Origin: Xiphophorus maculatus
Taxonomy: Eukaryota; Chordata; Actinopteri; Cyprinodontiformes; Poeciliidae
Assembly (NCBI RefSeq): GCF_002775205.1
Contig: NC_036456.1
Location: forward strand, 12,489,463-12,553,462
Length of the DNA stretch: 64,000 nt
Direction: 5' to 3'
In this document: positions 1 through 13,939 of the stretch, piece by piece
Layout of the letters: every line of letters begins with the position of its first letter
Position numbering within the stretch: position 1 is the stretch's first letter
Made by a program: the position numbers and the translations under genes
Notes under the pieces: model-generated
The model's input: only the letters and a program-made list of their open reading frames with translations
Database searches by the model: none
Told to the model about the DNA's origin: nothing

Positions 1-156
1 CTACATGAAGTAGGCTAAAAAAAATTAAAAAGGAGTAAAGTTTGACTGGGTTAATTTTTGTGTCAAAGTGTCCAGAGTTAGTTTTTCTGGTTTTGGATTC
101 CTGCGAGTGTAAGATTGTTGGTTCTGTTTAGTAAAACAGTTTATCGTTTTATTCAG

Positions 157-157
<1 letters not shown>

Positions 158-250
<93 letters not shown>

Positions 251-268
251 GTGTGTGTGTGTGTGTGT
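158..268. repeat. (TG)n microsatellite
   Basis: About 110 bases of TG repeat with a single C interruption near 246. Reading frames across it are artefacts of the repeat. Confidence 0.97.
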
Positions 269-654
269 TTGTTCGTTAATAAAGTGTCAGAGTCACAGGA
301 AACCACAGTTTGAAGCTACGTACCGCTCGGCTTTTGCCACATTTGAATTCTTCAGCTCTTTAACCTTATTCTATCTAATGTGAGACAAAGACCAGCTGAA
401 TAAATTCAAAATACAGTTTTCAATTCGATATTTCATTTATTAAGGGAGTAAAGCCATTCAGAGCACAAGCTATCGCCATGGCTACCCTCTGGATGCCGGG
501 CTGTAGACGTAGAGGAGTAGAAGTGACACTTCTCTTCCTAAAGCTGAACTTCCGCTGAATTCATAACCTAATTCCTAATCTTTGTTTGTTTATAATGATG
601 TTTTCAATGCATTTTAATTATTGTGTTAATAGTGATTGTGCTACATGTGTCTTT

Positions 655-676
655 AAATAATAATAATAATAATAAT
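655..676. repeat. (AAT)n microsatellite
   Basis: Seven AAT units in tandem. Confidence 0.9.
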
Positions 677-1175
677 AGGATTATTCACAGCATCGAGAAA
701 ATCACAGACAACCCTGAGGATCCTTGTTATAAAATGCTGACGAGTGTCTTCAGTCGGAGGCTTATTCAGAGCCGCAGTAATGCAGACTGCTACAGGAGAA
801 GCTTCCTCCCTCCTCACAGCCATGAACAGGGCTTCCCCCAGGGCTTTATGAGCCTGGTGGGTCACCAGGCTTTACTTGCGCTCCCACCAGGCTAAGAAAT
901 ATTTAATTCAGATTAAACGACATGAACAACTTTCTTTTTGTTTTCCTTTTTAAGACTTTACAGTTGGTGTTTAGGTATGGCAAATAATGTCTTCCAATAA
1001 CACATAATCAGCTAGTCCTATTTACACATTTCCTGTCAACTTTAAACATTTTTAACTCAAAAACATGGTGGCTGCCCCAGAGCTCCTACCAACGGGTTTA
1101 GCAAGTTTTCTGTGGGAAACCGTGCATGAGCATCAACAACTCCTTGAAGACACTTGGACTATATGAGTAACAACA

Positions 1176-1215
1176 TTTAATTTTCCTTTGGCATTAATAA
1201 AGTATTTCTGAATTT
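1176..1215 (+). repeat. LINE/SINE-type 3' tail
   Basis: The segment resembles the teleost LINE tail ending GGGATTAATAAAGTATTTCT. Other copies lie at 5041-5080, 45341-45380 and, inverted, 46830-46872. It is a short relic only. Confidence 0.5.
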
Positions 1216-2291
1216 GAGTAAAGCTTTATTGACCTAAACTGGAACCATTTCTGTCAGACCTGCCAGAACAAGAAATCTCTTCTGCATGACGCAGCCCCAA
1301 AAGATCTAAAAACAAAGCAACAAATCGCGCCTTGATGTAAGGAGACTCAGATATACATCAGTGTGGAAAGGATTGCAAAGTCAATTCTGTAGCTTTGAGA
1401 TCCCACAGAACCACAGTGAGAGCTATTATCCATAAATGGAGAAAACAGCGTTCAACTCTCTCCGGAGTCAAATTTCCTCCACAAAAGATGTAAAAGACTC
1501 ATTGCCAGTCATTACCATGCCTGATAGACGTTGTACCACGACTTTAGCTAAAGCCGACATGTGGATGGCTCAATTTGACAAAGAGCCAGAAGCCACACGT
1601 TAGAAAACAAAACCTGTGGCACTAAGCACTCAGAGGTTGAAACATCAGAGTTATTCAGTTAAAGCCTCTATTTTATGCTAACAGCTTTTATGTTTCAAGC
1701 AACAAAGAACTTTTTTCTAAAAAAGAACCTCTGAACAAATCAGTGAACAAGTATTTATTATCTCAGCATTTCTTCTGATTTTGCTACTTTGTCACGTCTA
1801 AATGTTTCAGATTAAAAATAGTTCTAAAATCATTTCATTCATTGACAAAAAAGAATAACATTGAAACGACGTGAGCCTGAGTGAAAGCAATAATAATTCA
1901 ATCTTGTAGCACAAACAGAACTGATAAGAGGAAGGAGTTTTGGTTCACTTTGTAAACCAGGGCTTTCAAACTGCTGTGTGGCTGTAAACCACACAGCAAG
2001 GACCAGAACCAGCTATGATTGATTTCACTGTCGTGTGGTCGCTTAGGTTTTGAAAATCAACTAACAATTTGAAAATCTTGCATGAGGATCAAATTAGTGC
2101 CCCCTCTACACATAGATTACGAATTTACTGTTATTGACCATGTTTCTGGAAAACGTGTCAGTCGCTGGACTGACTGACGGATGAATAGATCTGCATTTTC
2201 TTTAACAGCAAAATGAAAAGTACTCAAATCGGAGAAGCCGATTTGAAGAAAGAAATTCTAATTCAAACACTTGTCATGTCAACAAAACATA

Positions 2292-2647
2292 TTAACACTA
2301 GGACTACCAGGATTTTGAGAAATTCCTATCTCTACCAAGAGGGGCCAGATTGGGTATCTTCCTAGAGCTACCGAGAGAGGGCCAAACTGGGTTATTAGCA
2401 TCCAAATGTGGCCAAACTGACGACTCTGAATGGTCTAATTAGCATCCCTGTAGATGAGCAGGGGGGAGGAGAGCCAAACTCACTACATCAACTTTCACGC
2501 TGATTGTCCTTGGAACAGGATAGTAATGGCCTTATTTACATAACAAAGGCGCCTCTGCACACCCTCTCTTGGAGGGCCAAACTGGCCCCTCTCTGGTACC
2601 TGGATGAAGATTCCCATTTTGGGAATCTTTGGTAGTTCTAGTGTTAA
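2292..2647. mobile_element. piggyBac-like MITE with TTAA target duplication
   Basis: TTAA occurs at both ends (2292-2295 and 2644-2647). Just inside lie imperfect inverted repeats, CACTAGGACTACCA on the left and the complement of CACTAGAACTACCA on the right. The TTAA duplication is characteristic of the piggyBac superfamily. The interior has no ORF but repeats the phrase GGCCAAACTG several times. It is non-autonomous. Confidence 0.75.
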
Positions 2648-2781
2648 AGTCTCCAATAGGATTTTTTTTTTTTTTTTTTGCTTATCCTGACCTGAAGAAT
2701 AACTAATTGAAATTCAACTCTTGTACAGATTTCACACGAACCCTGACTGTCATAGTTGTTCTGGTTCAATAAAGTGTATTT

Positions 2782-2828
2782 CATTGTAGCATTTCAAATA
2801 GAAAATCTCCATTTGAAATGCTACAATG
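2782..2828. repeat. Perfect hairpin, 18-bp arms, 11-nt loop
   Basis: Arms at 2782-2799 and 2811-2828 are exact reverse complements. No known element is recognised around them. Confidence 0.8.
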
Positions 2829-3153
2829 GAAATGCTAGCCTTTGATTGACTCAGGAACGTTACGGTCTCTGGGTTTTCCATGCCTAATAAAGTTAACTAT
2901 GTTTTCTTGCAAGCCCAAGCCGGACTCGGCGTGAATCTTTAACCACTACAGTTTCTATCATCTACTTCTGACAAATGACTCAAGTTAACCCAAACCCGTT
3001 GACGAAGGGAAACCCCAGAATCCTTCAGAGCAGTGGGTCATGACGAACAGATGAGGACAACAGTTAAGGATCTGAGAGTCACTCCAAAAAAAAAAAAAAA
3101 AAAAAAAAAGAAGGATCACAATAACCAAGCATTCCTGAAGTTGTCCGACTTAC

Positions 3154-6100
3154 AGGAATGTTGTGACGCTCTCTGATGTTGGAGCGGAGTATGCAGGACA
3201 CAATGCCACAGAAGTCCAGACAGGGCATCAGGCAGCACCAGCCGTACTTACTGGCAGTCTCACACTGCATGCAGGGGAAACACCACAACCCACAGCAACC
3301 TGTTGGCGAGATGGAAAATAAAGCTGTTGAAGTCTATCAGGCTGCACCAAGCTGCAAAATAGTATTAATTGTAGCACATATTAGCTTCTTTAAAAGATAG
3401 TTGTGTTTGTAAGTAAACCTGTCCAGTTTGTTGGACCAGCTGAAGTGGGCAGGTGAGCAAAGAGTTTGTACAAAACCCCTGAATATTTACACAAGGATGA
3501 GAAAGCCACTTTCTGTTCTTAATAAATAAGCACAGGATGCTCATAAAGCTGGAATTTAGATGGACTTCCACATGCCTGGTGAAAATCTGCAGGTAAGTGA
3601 GATCATGTTCAGTCTTGTAACACCTGCATTAGTTCTGAGTAATTCAAGCAGAGAAAAAGTGCCAGGTAGACAAGTATGAACACTGGCCGACCACTAGCTG
3701 GCCGCTCAAAGTTTAGCATCAGACATTTCCGTTTTACGGTTTAAAGGAACTTTGATTATATTTAGGAAAATCGATGATATACAACAATGTAATATTGATC
3801 GACTTAAAAATAAATAAACTTGAATTTAACTTTGCAGTGGTGATTTCTTTTCAATTCATGGCAAACATGGACAACATGTAGTTTACAAATGAGTTTCCCA
3901 CTTTACCTTCTAGAACATTTTAATACTGCATTAAGCAACAAGCGTCAGTATTACCACTGACTTTCAAAAAACAGATGGCAGCTCCGCCTATAGATGACCC
4001 ATTTCATTACCATTCAATCTACCTGAATTGATTAGTTAAAAAACTACCTGAGAATGTTTATATTTGTAAAGGAACTAAAAATAACAGGCTGCAGAAAGTG
4101 GAACGTGTCGGATTGTGGGCGGGGCTTGATGTCCGGCCCCACCCTCAAACCATTTTGATTGGATAATTCTTCTACTTCCCTCAAAATGTCTGGAGAGGAG
4201 ACAAAAAGTCAAGTTATTTGCCTGAGAACGAACATAATGTGGCAAATCATGTGAAAAAAAATTAAGTACATTTCTTTTATATTCTAAAACTTATATATAA
4301 ATGGAAAATTAAGAAGTTACATGATATTTGGTTGTATTTTCAACTTAATATATAGTGTATAACAAGGCCTGGATGGACACATTATAAAGTTTTTCTGAAC
4401 TGTTTGGTCACAACAGCTTCTAATCGGTGAAACCTTTATCCTATTAGAACAGAAAGTTGTAGTGATATAATTTTTACAAACGACTATGACTTTTTATGGG
4501 AAATCTTGATCAATTTGAGTCTCACTACAAGCTCATTAAATGTTTGTCTTTATGCAGACACTTTTATCCAAAGTGAATTAGAGATGGGTTAGATGTCAGA
4601 TTGTGGTTCTTGCTTTCCTCTCTTCCAGGAAACATGCATTTCCTTTTGACATCACAATTGAGATGTTTATCTCTTCTTGTTCTCTTGTAGTTTCTTCTTT
4701 ACGTCGTGTTCACATGAACACAGGATCAGTCTTTCCAGTTAGTTTCGACACATTGTCAGCTAACAGTTTTTTGTCAACAAGGTATTTTGAACTTTGGTTT
4801 CTCATGTCAGACTGCATGAGTTTGTATCTTTGCTGTTTTAATTCATGGTGTGAAAATAGAGGTAACACAGAGGTCAGTGTGATCACAAACTTTCCACTCA
4901 GGACCTTCCACGATTGTATGAGAACGCACCAGATGTAAACAAAAAAAAAAAATCATCTTTCATTACTGAGCTGCTCCAGATGCTGTTAGAAAACCTGCAC
5001 ACTATTTAATTCAACATTAAATCAAATACTTCTGGATTAATTTAATTTCCCTTTGGGATTAATAAAGTATTTTTGAATTTGTGCAGACAAGTGTATTAGA
5101 AAATAATTACGCATGTTTCCATTCTCATCTGCAGTTATTGGCACTGCTGGTTAAAGGGCGCCTGCAGGATGGAACAAAACTATCACTTAACCTGACCCAC
5201 ACGACCGCAACCACAACAACAGCACACGTCTTGTGCATGGCGCACAAAACCAGCACAAACCTGACCCACATCAATATGCCAAGCGAACCTGATGCACGTG
5301 GCCGACTGGAACACACAAGGCCCAACAGTGCAACACACTCACACACACTTTGATGTTTAACACAAAAAAACTTTTTTTCTTTCTCCACAATTTTGTTAAC
5401 AGTAAAAGGCGAAAAATAATTTAAAAAGTCCCATAACTTTGATTTTTTTTTTTTTGCACTCAGCAGAAAATCTAGGTGCATACTGCCACGCAGCTGCAGG
5501 CGCTAGTGCCAGCAGTGGTTGTTTTTCATAAGGATAGGGATTAATTTACATCACACTTTACTTTTTTTTAGGTTGATCAAAGTGTTTCAGAAGCTTTCAT
5601 TGTTTTTGTTTTTACTTAATTTCACACAAATAACATTAACCTACATAGAGGATATTTAACACAAAGACAAATATCACAATATTATTTAAAAAAAGGAATA
5701 ATCACAGACATTGACAGTGTTGGTGTTAAGGTCTTTCAATCTTCAAAGTGTTTCAGAAGCTTCACTGGTCATCTGTGAGTTAATGTTTCTCTGGGGTAAA
5801 GATATGAAGTGACACGGAACAACATTTCTCAGCTACTCTTTAAAATGGGTCAAATCAGCAAACATGCAACACAAGTTAAGGCAAAGATTTATGTTGATAC
5901 TGCGAACATTGAGCAGGAAATGAAAGGAAGAAGAAACAAAAAACTTGAAGCGTGTCTAAAGCAGGTTGCATCATCAGGCGACAACAATACAAACAATGAA
6001 CTGGATGGAAATGTGGCTCAATCATTCATGATGAATAGGGATCTTAACAAACCTATTAATGTAATTGTTTCAACCACACCTCATAAACCTTGAAAGTATA

Positions 6101-6601
6101 ACCTTTTCTCAGAACTAAAGAAGTCTGAGAGAAGGATGAGAGAGGAAACATCTTCAATAAACAAGAGAATAAGTCCAGTTGCCTTTATTTTATTACGGCT
6201 AAATACGCCTCAGACTTTGCTTAAGACTTAGCTTTGTCTCCCCATAAATTACAAGAGGCCCTTTTTCTTAAATCAATGATGAATATGTGGAAAAGAACCT
6301 CTTACCCATTGTTAGGCAAGGGAGAGGTTCTGGTATTCTGTGGGCTTCTTTCTCACAAAATTAGTTGGAGAGGCTGGTATTAGGAGGTTTTTGAAACAGC
6401 AAGATATTCAAATAAACACCTGGTTCACTTTGCCAGAACACTGAATTTGATGGTGAGGACAGGGAGTAAAATTGGTGGCGGTTGTTGATCTGACTTACAG
6501 GTGCCCATCTCGGCGCAGCAGTCGCAGAGGTCGGTGCTCCATCTGCCCGGACCCTGCTGGGTGACCGTCACCACCTGGTGAGTCTGGGGTACGTATGCCA
6601 T
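3154..6601 (-). CDS. PLAC8/cornifelin-like cysteine-rich protein, partial (3' exon off the left edge)
   Basis: Two coding exons are visible: 6499-6601 (start ATG at 6599-6601) and 3154-3299. They join in phase 1, the split codon giving Cys, and encode 82 residues. The N-terminus has a Gln/Val-rich stretch (HQVVTVTQQ), then [11 protein letters not shown], and after the junction a [13 protein letters not shown] run and a second Cys cluster around [13 protein letters not shown]. This is the PLAC8 (onzin/cornifelin/ponzr) pattern of Cys pairs around a short hydrophobic core. Members are about 100-130 residues, so the final exon, normally another Cys-rich CxxC block, is missing; I did not find it between 1 and 3153. 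Donors are GTAAGT in both exons. A splice acceptor (CTGCAG) lies two bases before the ATG, so the 5'UTR must come from an upstream exon. The family is linked to growth, epithelial differentiation and metal handling; the role of this member is unknown. Confidence 0.82.
5041..5080 (+). repeat. LINE/SINE-type 3' tail
   Basis: This copy of the same tail motif (TTTGGGATTAATAAAGTATT) is better preserved than the one at 1176. Confidence 0.55.
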
Positions 6602-6929
6602 GCCTGCAGGATACAGAGCAGACACCGACACGTTAAAAGAGGAAATGTGTACTTTACGTTCGTAACATATTGCTCCTTTATGAAAAGCACCTGAGGATGT
6701 GTGGATTTGTCGACAAGCTCTGTTGATCTTCTACAGGATGCTATTCAGACAGTTTTAACACAGAGGCCACACTTGATTTTAGCTTCACCTTTGTTCAGCA
6801 TACAGTAAAATGACATGTGAAATGTTTCTGTTCATTTTTTCTTGAAATTAAAGCATTGTAAGGATTTGGTTTTCTCTGCGATTTGAGTTTTTCTGTGTGT
6901 TTATTTCGGGTTTCTGTGTCTTTTGAGTC

Positions 6930-7230
6930 TCCGCTTTGCCCCGTCTACCCCTTGATTCTTCCCAGGTGTGTCTCGTTACCCTCTGCGTATTTAATGTCGC
7001 CTGTGTTTCTGTGTCTTTGTTGGGTCCGTGTTGTACCGGTCTGTCTACTTTGTCGGTTGTCTTCAATTCGAGTCCAGTTACCACCAGTGTGAGTTGCTGC
7101 CTCTGCTCACCTGTGCTGTCTGGATTATTGAGACTTTCGTCATTAAATCATCATTGCCTTCACTTCATCCTGGGTTTATCGCTTTTCTCCTCGCCATCTA
7201 CACCCCACTTCATGACAAGCATTTTAGAGC
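6930..7230 (+). repeat. Likely LTR-like or other transposon end
   Basis: The segment resembles ends of fish retroelements: many CTGTGTTTCTGTGTC-like phrases, an ATTAAATCAT block (a poor polyadenylation signal), then a closing CTTCATGACA. No partner copy was found in the window. Confidence 0.3.
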
Positions 7231-10200
7231 CGAGTTAAGAACAAATCTTTAGAATCAACCAAAGGTGTACGTTCTTTTTACCACGACTCCATGTCTACGT
7301 TCTTTATGTATCTTTGGGGAATATAATAAGTCCAAACTGAAGATACTTTGGTACACTTAGATTAGGTGTAGTTTGCCGTGAAAGACTGTATGAAGAAACA
7401 CAATATTTTGTTGTATGATAAAGTCATCACTTAATATTAATTACCTAAACCTATGAGGATTTTAAACATACTAGACGCAATTTTAAGTGGTTTTCATACT
7501 TCTAGTAGACTTGGGTTTAATCCGACATGTTAGTTTTACAAAAGTGTTTTCTCTTAGTGAAGCTAATAATAACGTTTTGGAGTGGCCTCGCTAGTAAGCC
7601 AGCTTCAAACTAAAGGAAAATCTGTTGAGGGAGCTAAAGATTCAGGAGATGGAATAGAAGTTTTCCAAACTTTAAGACTTGGATCAGGTGCATTCATCCT
7701 CAACGCGTGCTCTCCACGCACTTCTGCAATTTAAAGCTGTCCACCTGGTACACTTCTCTAAAGTTAAACTTTCGTCTATTTACCTAAATGTGCGCCCCAC
7801 ATGTGACGGGTGTAGGACCTGCACCTGCTACGTTAAGCCACATGTTTTGGTCTTTTCCTCCTCAGGCCATTTTCTGGAAATCAGCGTTTCGTACTACATC
7901 TCAAGTTTTGCGGTGTGAGATTCAACCAAATGCCTTCTCCGCCATCTTTGAAGTTGAACTGGACTTACCATGTTTCAAACCAAGCTCCCAGTCTCATCAT
8001 TGATTGCCAGGAGAGCTATCGTGTTAAATGTTCATTAGAACTTAAAGGTTGTTGATCTTTGAGAATGTGCTCTTTCATAATTATGCCTTTACTTGAAAAC
8101 AGTCTCAAAACAACAATCTTACGGTTTATCGCAATAACATCTGAGACATTTAATTGTCCGGTAAAATTAGTTATTTTGACAGGCCTACTTTGTGGCAAAC
8201 TGTGAAAATTTTCAGGAATAGAAACCAGTGGCCAGCTGCATAGAGAGAAAGTTAAAGAACTAAATCCATATTGCTGATAAAAGGATGTGGGTCACAGACA
8301 AACACGCACACGAAATATGTGTGTAAAACAAACACACTTAGACCACTTAAGATTAAAACCGAGAGTGGAAGGAATCCTTGCCCCAGTTTGTTTCTCAATG
8401 GACAAACTTTTCTGTTTAAATCACTATATGACAGGTTACCTCACCTTCTGAAGTCGTCATTTTGTTTACAAGTCGATGTGTTTCATAAAACATGCATTCG
8501 CTGTGAGATCAGCGCCTTTTCTCTGGCAGGAAGGTGTGCAGAGAGGTGGCCTACGCACACATTCCTAAGCAAAGCAATAAATAAATTGATAAGCGGAGAG
8601 GAATAGTTTAGTGACCTGATCTCTTTTTTAAAAATAAACAAACATTTTCACTTAACACAAAGCACCATATAATTGTGAGGTGAAAGAAAAACAATGTATG
8701 GGTTGGACTTTTTTATAAAAATAAAAATCTGAACAACCAAAGTCTGATTAAAAATCCACGGTAAGACTTGAAAATTGATGTTCATTCAACCTGACTGAGC
8801 TGTAGCTCTTTGGCAAGGAGCGATGGGGAGAAGATTTCAGTTTTACAGCGTCACAAAATTCCCACTGAATAAAATGTGGTTCTAGAAGGAATTGAACCAT
8901 TTCCGCTAAATACATTTTTGCTTTAGTTCTTTCTTTCTTTTTTTAGCTCAGCTTCTTGTTGTAGGTAATAGTCTAATATTTTCAATGGGAGGCAATGTTG
9001 ATCTTGCTTCCCCTAATCTGCATTAAAGGGTTTACTATAGATGCCATGTAAGCTGAGAGAAAAGACGAAGCTTTCTGCAACTCTGAAGCCACCGTGTCGT
9101 GATGGAATGAAATGCAAAACGGATTCAGGATAAACTGGGAGGTTAAAAACAAAAATCATTCTAAATGGCTTGTGCCCACCTCTCTCAACTAAACATGCAT
9201 TAGTCGATGGCCAAACACAGCTAGAGAATATTTCTCTATCTAATGAGCAGCTGGTGGACTTTCAGTTCTGAATAAGCCATTTTATCCATCCAGACTGAGA
9301 CTGAAACTGAAGAGTGACTAAGAACAAGAATGTCAATAACTGAATAACTGAGAATAACAGGAAGTGGAGAAACACCCTGAACGTTGCAGACGGCAAACAC
9401 TTCTGCGCCTGCATGCGCAGGAAAAACTCAAAATGTGTTCTTTTGGAAAGGAACTAGCATAATGATTAACAAAAAAACATAAAAAAAAAACCTTTTGCAT
9501 AATTATCAATGCTAATTTTCGAATTGAACCTGGTTGTTCCTCTTATTCTTCAACTTGACGTTGCAACAACTACCAGAATAAAAAAGAGGAAAAACTTTCA
9601 GGCTGGATTCGGGGCTGCCAACCTGAACTGGTTACACTTCTTTCTGTTTTCTGATAATAATCTCTCCTCTTGGATTACATGCGGGAACATCGCTTACTTT
9701 ATTTACCCCCAGCTGAACATTTGAACCCAAGGAAAAATTCAGTGAAGTCCAAACTGATTTACTGACACTAAGTTAAGCTGACGACTGATTTCCACAAGGA
9801 CGTTCTGCAAGGTTTCCTGGTGTTACATGCATTTACATGGAGGGCTGAATTCACCACTCTGTGGAACAGATCCCACCTATTAGTCTCTCTTTTTAAGAGA
9901 GCAAACATTTTTAATGAGCAAAAATAAAGACATTTGAGGAAGACTAGGTGTATATCTATGTTGTGGTAAAGAGTGATTTATCTGGTTCTCTCAAGGTAAT
10001 GTAGCCAGTTTTGTTATTGTAGGAGAGCAGTTACAGCTCCCTGATAATTTGGCAACACTCCTGATAAAGCTATCTGGAATAATTACTAAAGATTTCTTTT
10101 TTAAAACAATTATCTATTTGAGATACAGACAGGTTGATTAATTAGATGCCTGCACTTTCAGCCTTATTAAACTTTTCACATGCTTTTATGTCCATTTTAC

Positions 10201-13200
10201 GAATTTTTGTTTTAGATGATTGAATTTTGGCATTTGTGGCTTTCCTTCCAAATTGTTCTTATTTCAGGTTTCTGCTTATTTAGATTTGAGCTCCTGGTAG
10301 GAATGTTAATCTGAAGATACCGTTAAGGTAGAAAAATTGTCAGTCGGAGTTAAGGGAGGTACGCCGGCAGAGTGCTTTGGGCAGTTCTAAGAGGACAGAA
10401 CTTTGTGAAAAATCTGCTGTGTGGTTCCGATAAATCCAGCCAGCTGGGTCAAGACCTGACAGGTCAGGACATTCAGCAGATAAGACGCTGCTCAGCTTAT
10501 CTGCTCCTGGTCGCACACAGGCATGCACAGAGAGAAAATTGCCCTTTTAATGTTCTCCCAAACAAGTTAAATGAATAATGATGTTCATCAACGGAGCACC
10601 TATGGATAATAAGCTATAAATCAGTGAAGTAGCGCACCTTTATGGTCCTGATGAGACGTCTCTGTACTGCATATAATTGAGTCTGACTTTCAGTTCAAGG
10701 CCTTTTCCGGGCTGGAGCCGCTCCTTGTTTCTGAGCGTCAGATTACCATTTGATTCTTCTGATAAAAGTCTGGAGAGGAACCAGCCGACTCACATCTCTT
10801 TAAACAAATGAATGTGCAAAGCTACGAAAACAGGGCATTCTTTAACATTTATCAGCTTCCAAATGTTTCCTGACTCAGAAATTGTGTTTGGGATGGGGTT
10901 ATTTTTGTTTGTTTTGTTTTTTTTCCCAACAGGCCTATTTTGAGAACAATATTCTTGACCATAATTTGATCATGTGAGGGCTCACATTCTACCGTGTCCC
11001 AGTCCAACAGCTTCAACTATCGGCATAAGGAATCAAAAGGAATCTTGAGAAAATCACTAATAATGTTTCTGAAATCTTTATGCTTTTTTTTTTCTAAAAT
11101 AGTGTGATTGAAGAAATCTTTAATCGGTGGACAATAACAGACATCCGATTTAAAGTAAGTGCTTTAAACTTTCAATTGGCATCATTCAAAGAAGAAATAA
11201 AAGTATTTCCAATTTCCTGTCTCATGAGTCGTTATTTTGGGATTTACGCTGAAGATGTATGAAGTATAATAATGTAAAGACTGGCACACAGGAGAAGACT
11301 TGAAAAACCAGAGTAACCCATGTGCCGATGCTGCAAGAGAACAATCAACAGAAAGGAGAGATGGCTAAAAATAAATGATCAATCAGCCAATTAGGAACAA
11401 TACCAAAAGATTCATCAACTACTAAGATATATAGAAGCTGCAGTTGCATTAAGTCTTCACAACTTGACTCTTAAGGGCCCATAATGCAGGTCTTTGAATT
11501 TTCCAGCACAAAGACCTCAAACTCTGCAGCAATTTCCCTTTTTTTATACCATCCTGTTGCCCAACCACTTTCTCAATCCTTTTCTAGTTAAAAGATGAAA
11601 AAAAGTAACTCTGATAAAAACTTAAAAGCAATTCCACTTTTACAGCTTTTCTATTCCATCCCTTAACACCTTTGATATCAGGTCACAACAATCAAATGTC
11701 CACTGGCCACCAACAACGTTTCCTTTATCCTAAGAAGCATTTCAGAGCAGTGAGAATGAACCGACAGCTCTGGATTTAATTTGGTTATGCAACATAAACA
11801 TGCAGTGAGAATGGCTGGTTTGATTTGCAAAGAGCTGGGACATCTGGAAGGGGATATCAGTGGAGAGAAGAGGTTGCACAATCAGTAAAGGAACACAGTC
11901 AGTTTCCGTAGCATCCAACGGTCAGATGGCCAAATGGGCGCAGCTCATTACACAATTTTTCTAGCTTTTAGTCTTTTCTACTCATGCAAGTCTTTAACTG
12001 AAGAGTAAAACCCAGTGGTGTCTTCAAGCACCTGAATAAAATAATTTTAAGGATGATTTCCAACACTAGTCAAAACCAGTGACCATGTCCACAGGGCTAA
12101 AAACACCAGCAAGAGTGGCAATGAATAAAATATTCTATTATAACACATATTTGACACTGTTATATATTTCCTTAACACTTCGACACCTTGAAAAGTGACC
12201 ACGCCTCTGACACTGTTCGCGATTCTCAGAAGTGTGAGCCACCATCAGCTCAGAGCAAATCCGATGATTCTGATTAAGAAACAAATGACAAAAGCATAAG
12301 TCATGTTCCTCCAAGCAAGATATTTATGCCAAAAATCCAGTTGAAATCCAGTGGTTTTCATCTCCTAGTAAACGGCAAGAAAATATAATAGACGTTGCCA
12401 GGACCTAAAAGGTGTTTTTTTACGGGAAAGGTAGAAGGAGCTGGATAAAATGCATTTTCATGCATATTTGTGTGGTCCTGATTCTGGCAATTTTAATTTT
12501 AATAAATATGATGATGCAAAAACCAGCTACGTATGGACCATGATGGTGTACGCTGGCAAACTTTAGGAGCTCCAGAGACGAATCAGAGTACAGGGGTTGT
12601 AATTGATACGCCAAATGGTCTCAGGGGGAACAACATGGCCTGCGATAGTTTCTTCAGATTGTCCTAGAAAGGGGAGAATGTTGCCCTCATGGGAACTTTC
12701 CACAAAATGCAGAAGTCAGAACCTGAAAGGAACAGAAACCAAGTATGATCCTTTACTACTAAGCTACCGAAGGAGGAGTCGATAACTTCCAACAATGTTG
12801 CTGGGTCAAACGGCACCAGGGGAATGACTGGCACACTGGCAGCTAAAGAAATTAAAATATAATTTTCATGAATAGCCATTGTTTTTCTCTGTGTAGGTTT
12901 TCTTGCATTAAAACATTAAAAATAGTTCTATTTTTATGAAAAAACAAGCTGAATTATTCTCATTCAGCCTTCATTTCTAAGAAGTAAAGAACATTGCATT
13001 AAAAATATAGTTTAGCAATGAAATGATACAAAATGCTTTGAGGGAAATCTTTGGACTCTTAAAAAGATCCCTGGGTCAAATCAGTCACATATTTAAAAAA
13101 AGTTATGTCATACAAAACCCCTCCCTTCCGCTCCTGCAACATAAAGGACAACGAGATGCAAATAACCACTGATTAATGTCAACAAAACACATTTCTGACT

Positions 13201-13939
13201 TTCTGACTACAACAGAGAATCTCCCAGGCTTAATATTGTAAATACAAGAAGTTAATCATGGAAAACTGTAGAAATTGAGATTTCTGACAGAAACTTTCCA
13301 GTTTGTTTTATCCACATTGGTCCTAATACTCCGTCGTACCTAGATGTGTTGTCTGAAGTGCATACGGTTAGAGTTGGATGGCACATATGTTGACAAACTG
13401 TCTCGTTTTATTACTTTCTGAATGTCAGGCATACCAGAGAACCTGGTTGCCTACATGTGCCAGACCAATGTTTTCTCTAAAGAAGGAAATATCTGGATGG
13501 ACATTTGAAACTGTATCCAGTTTATTAAATCAAAACTGGATACAGCATCAAAGTAGGCAAGTAGTCATTCAGACCATCCCCAGCCCTAACCCTACCCAAC
13601 CAACTCAAAGGTCCTAATACAAAATTTACCCTGCAACACAACCAACCGCAGTCTACCTTTGAAAGAGGTAGTAAATATGCTGTATGAACTGGAAGAGCGG
13701 AACGAATGTGACACAATTCAAAGGAAAGGCATCAGGGTCAGAATGCTGAAATCATGTGGTTGCATGTTTGCTACATTAGTATGATCTGAAATGATGACCT
13801 AATGCATCAATTATTTACAAGAGAAACCAATTTAAGCTGCAAAGAAACCACTGCCTCCATTAAAGCAGGACATCTCTGTCCGTAGGACACGAGAAAGCAG
13901 TCCCACACACAGAACAAGGCACTGCTGTTGTTACTGAAT

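Larger units (their letters stand above)
1..3153. other. No gene recognised (left edge)
   Basis: AT-rich DNA with the microsatellites, LINE tail, MITE and hairpin listed separately. The missing last exon of the PLAC8-like gene was searched for here on the minus strand and not found. Confidence 0.5.

Noticed and set aside
25..383. Open frames across the TG repeat (poly-HT or poly-CV peptides)
   Set aside because: They are products of the microsatellite, with no start context or family.
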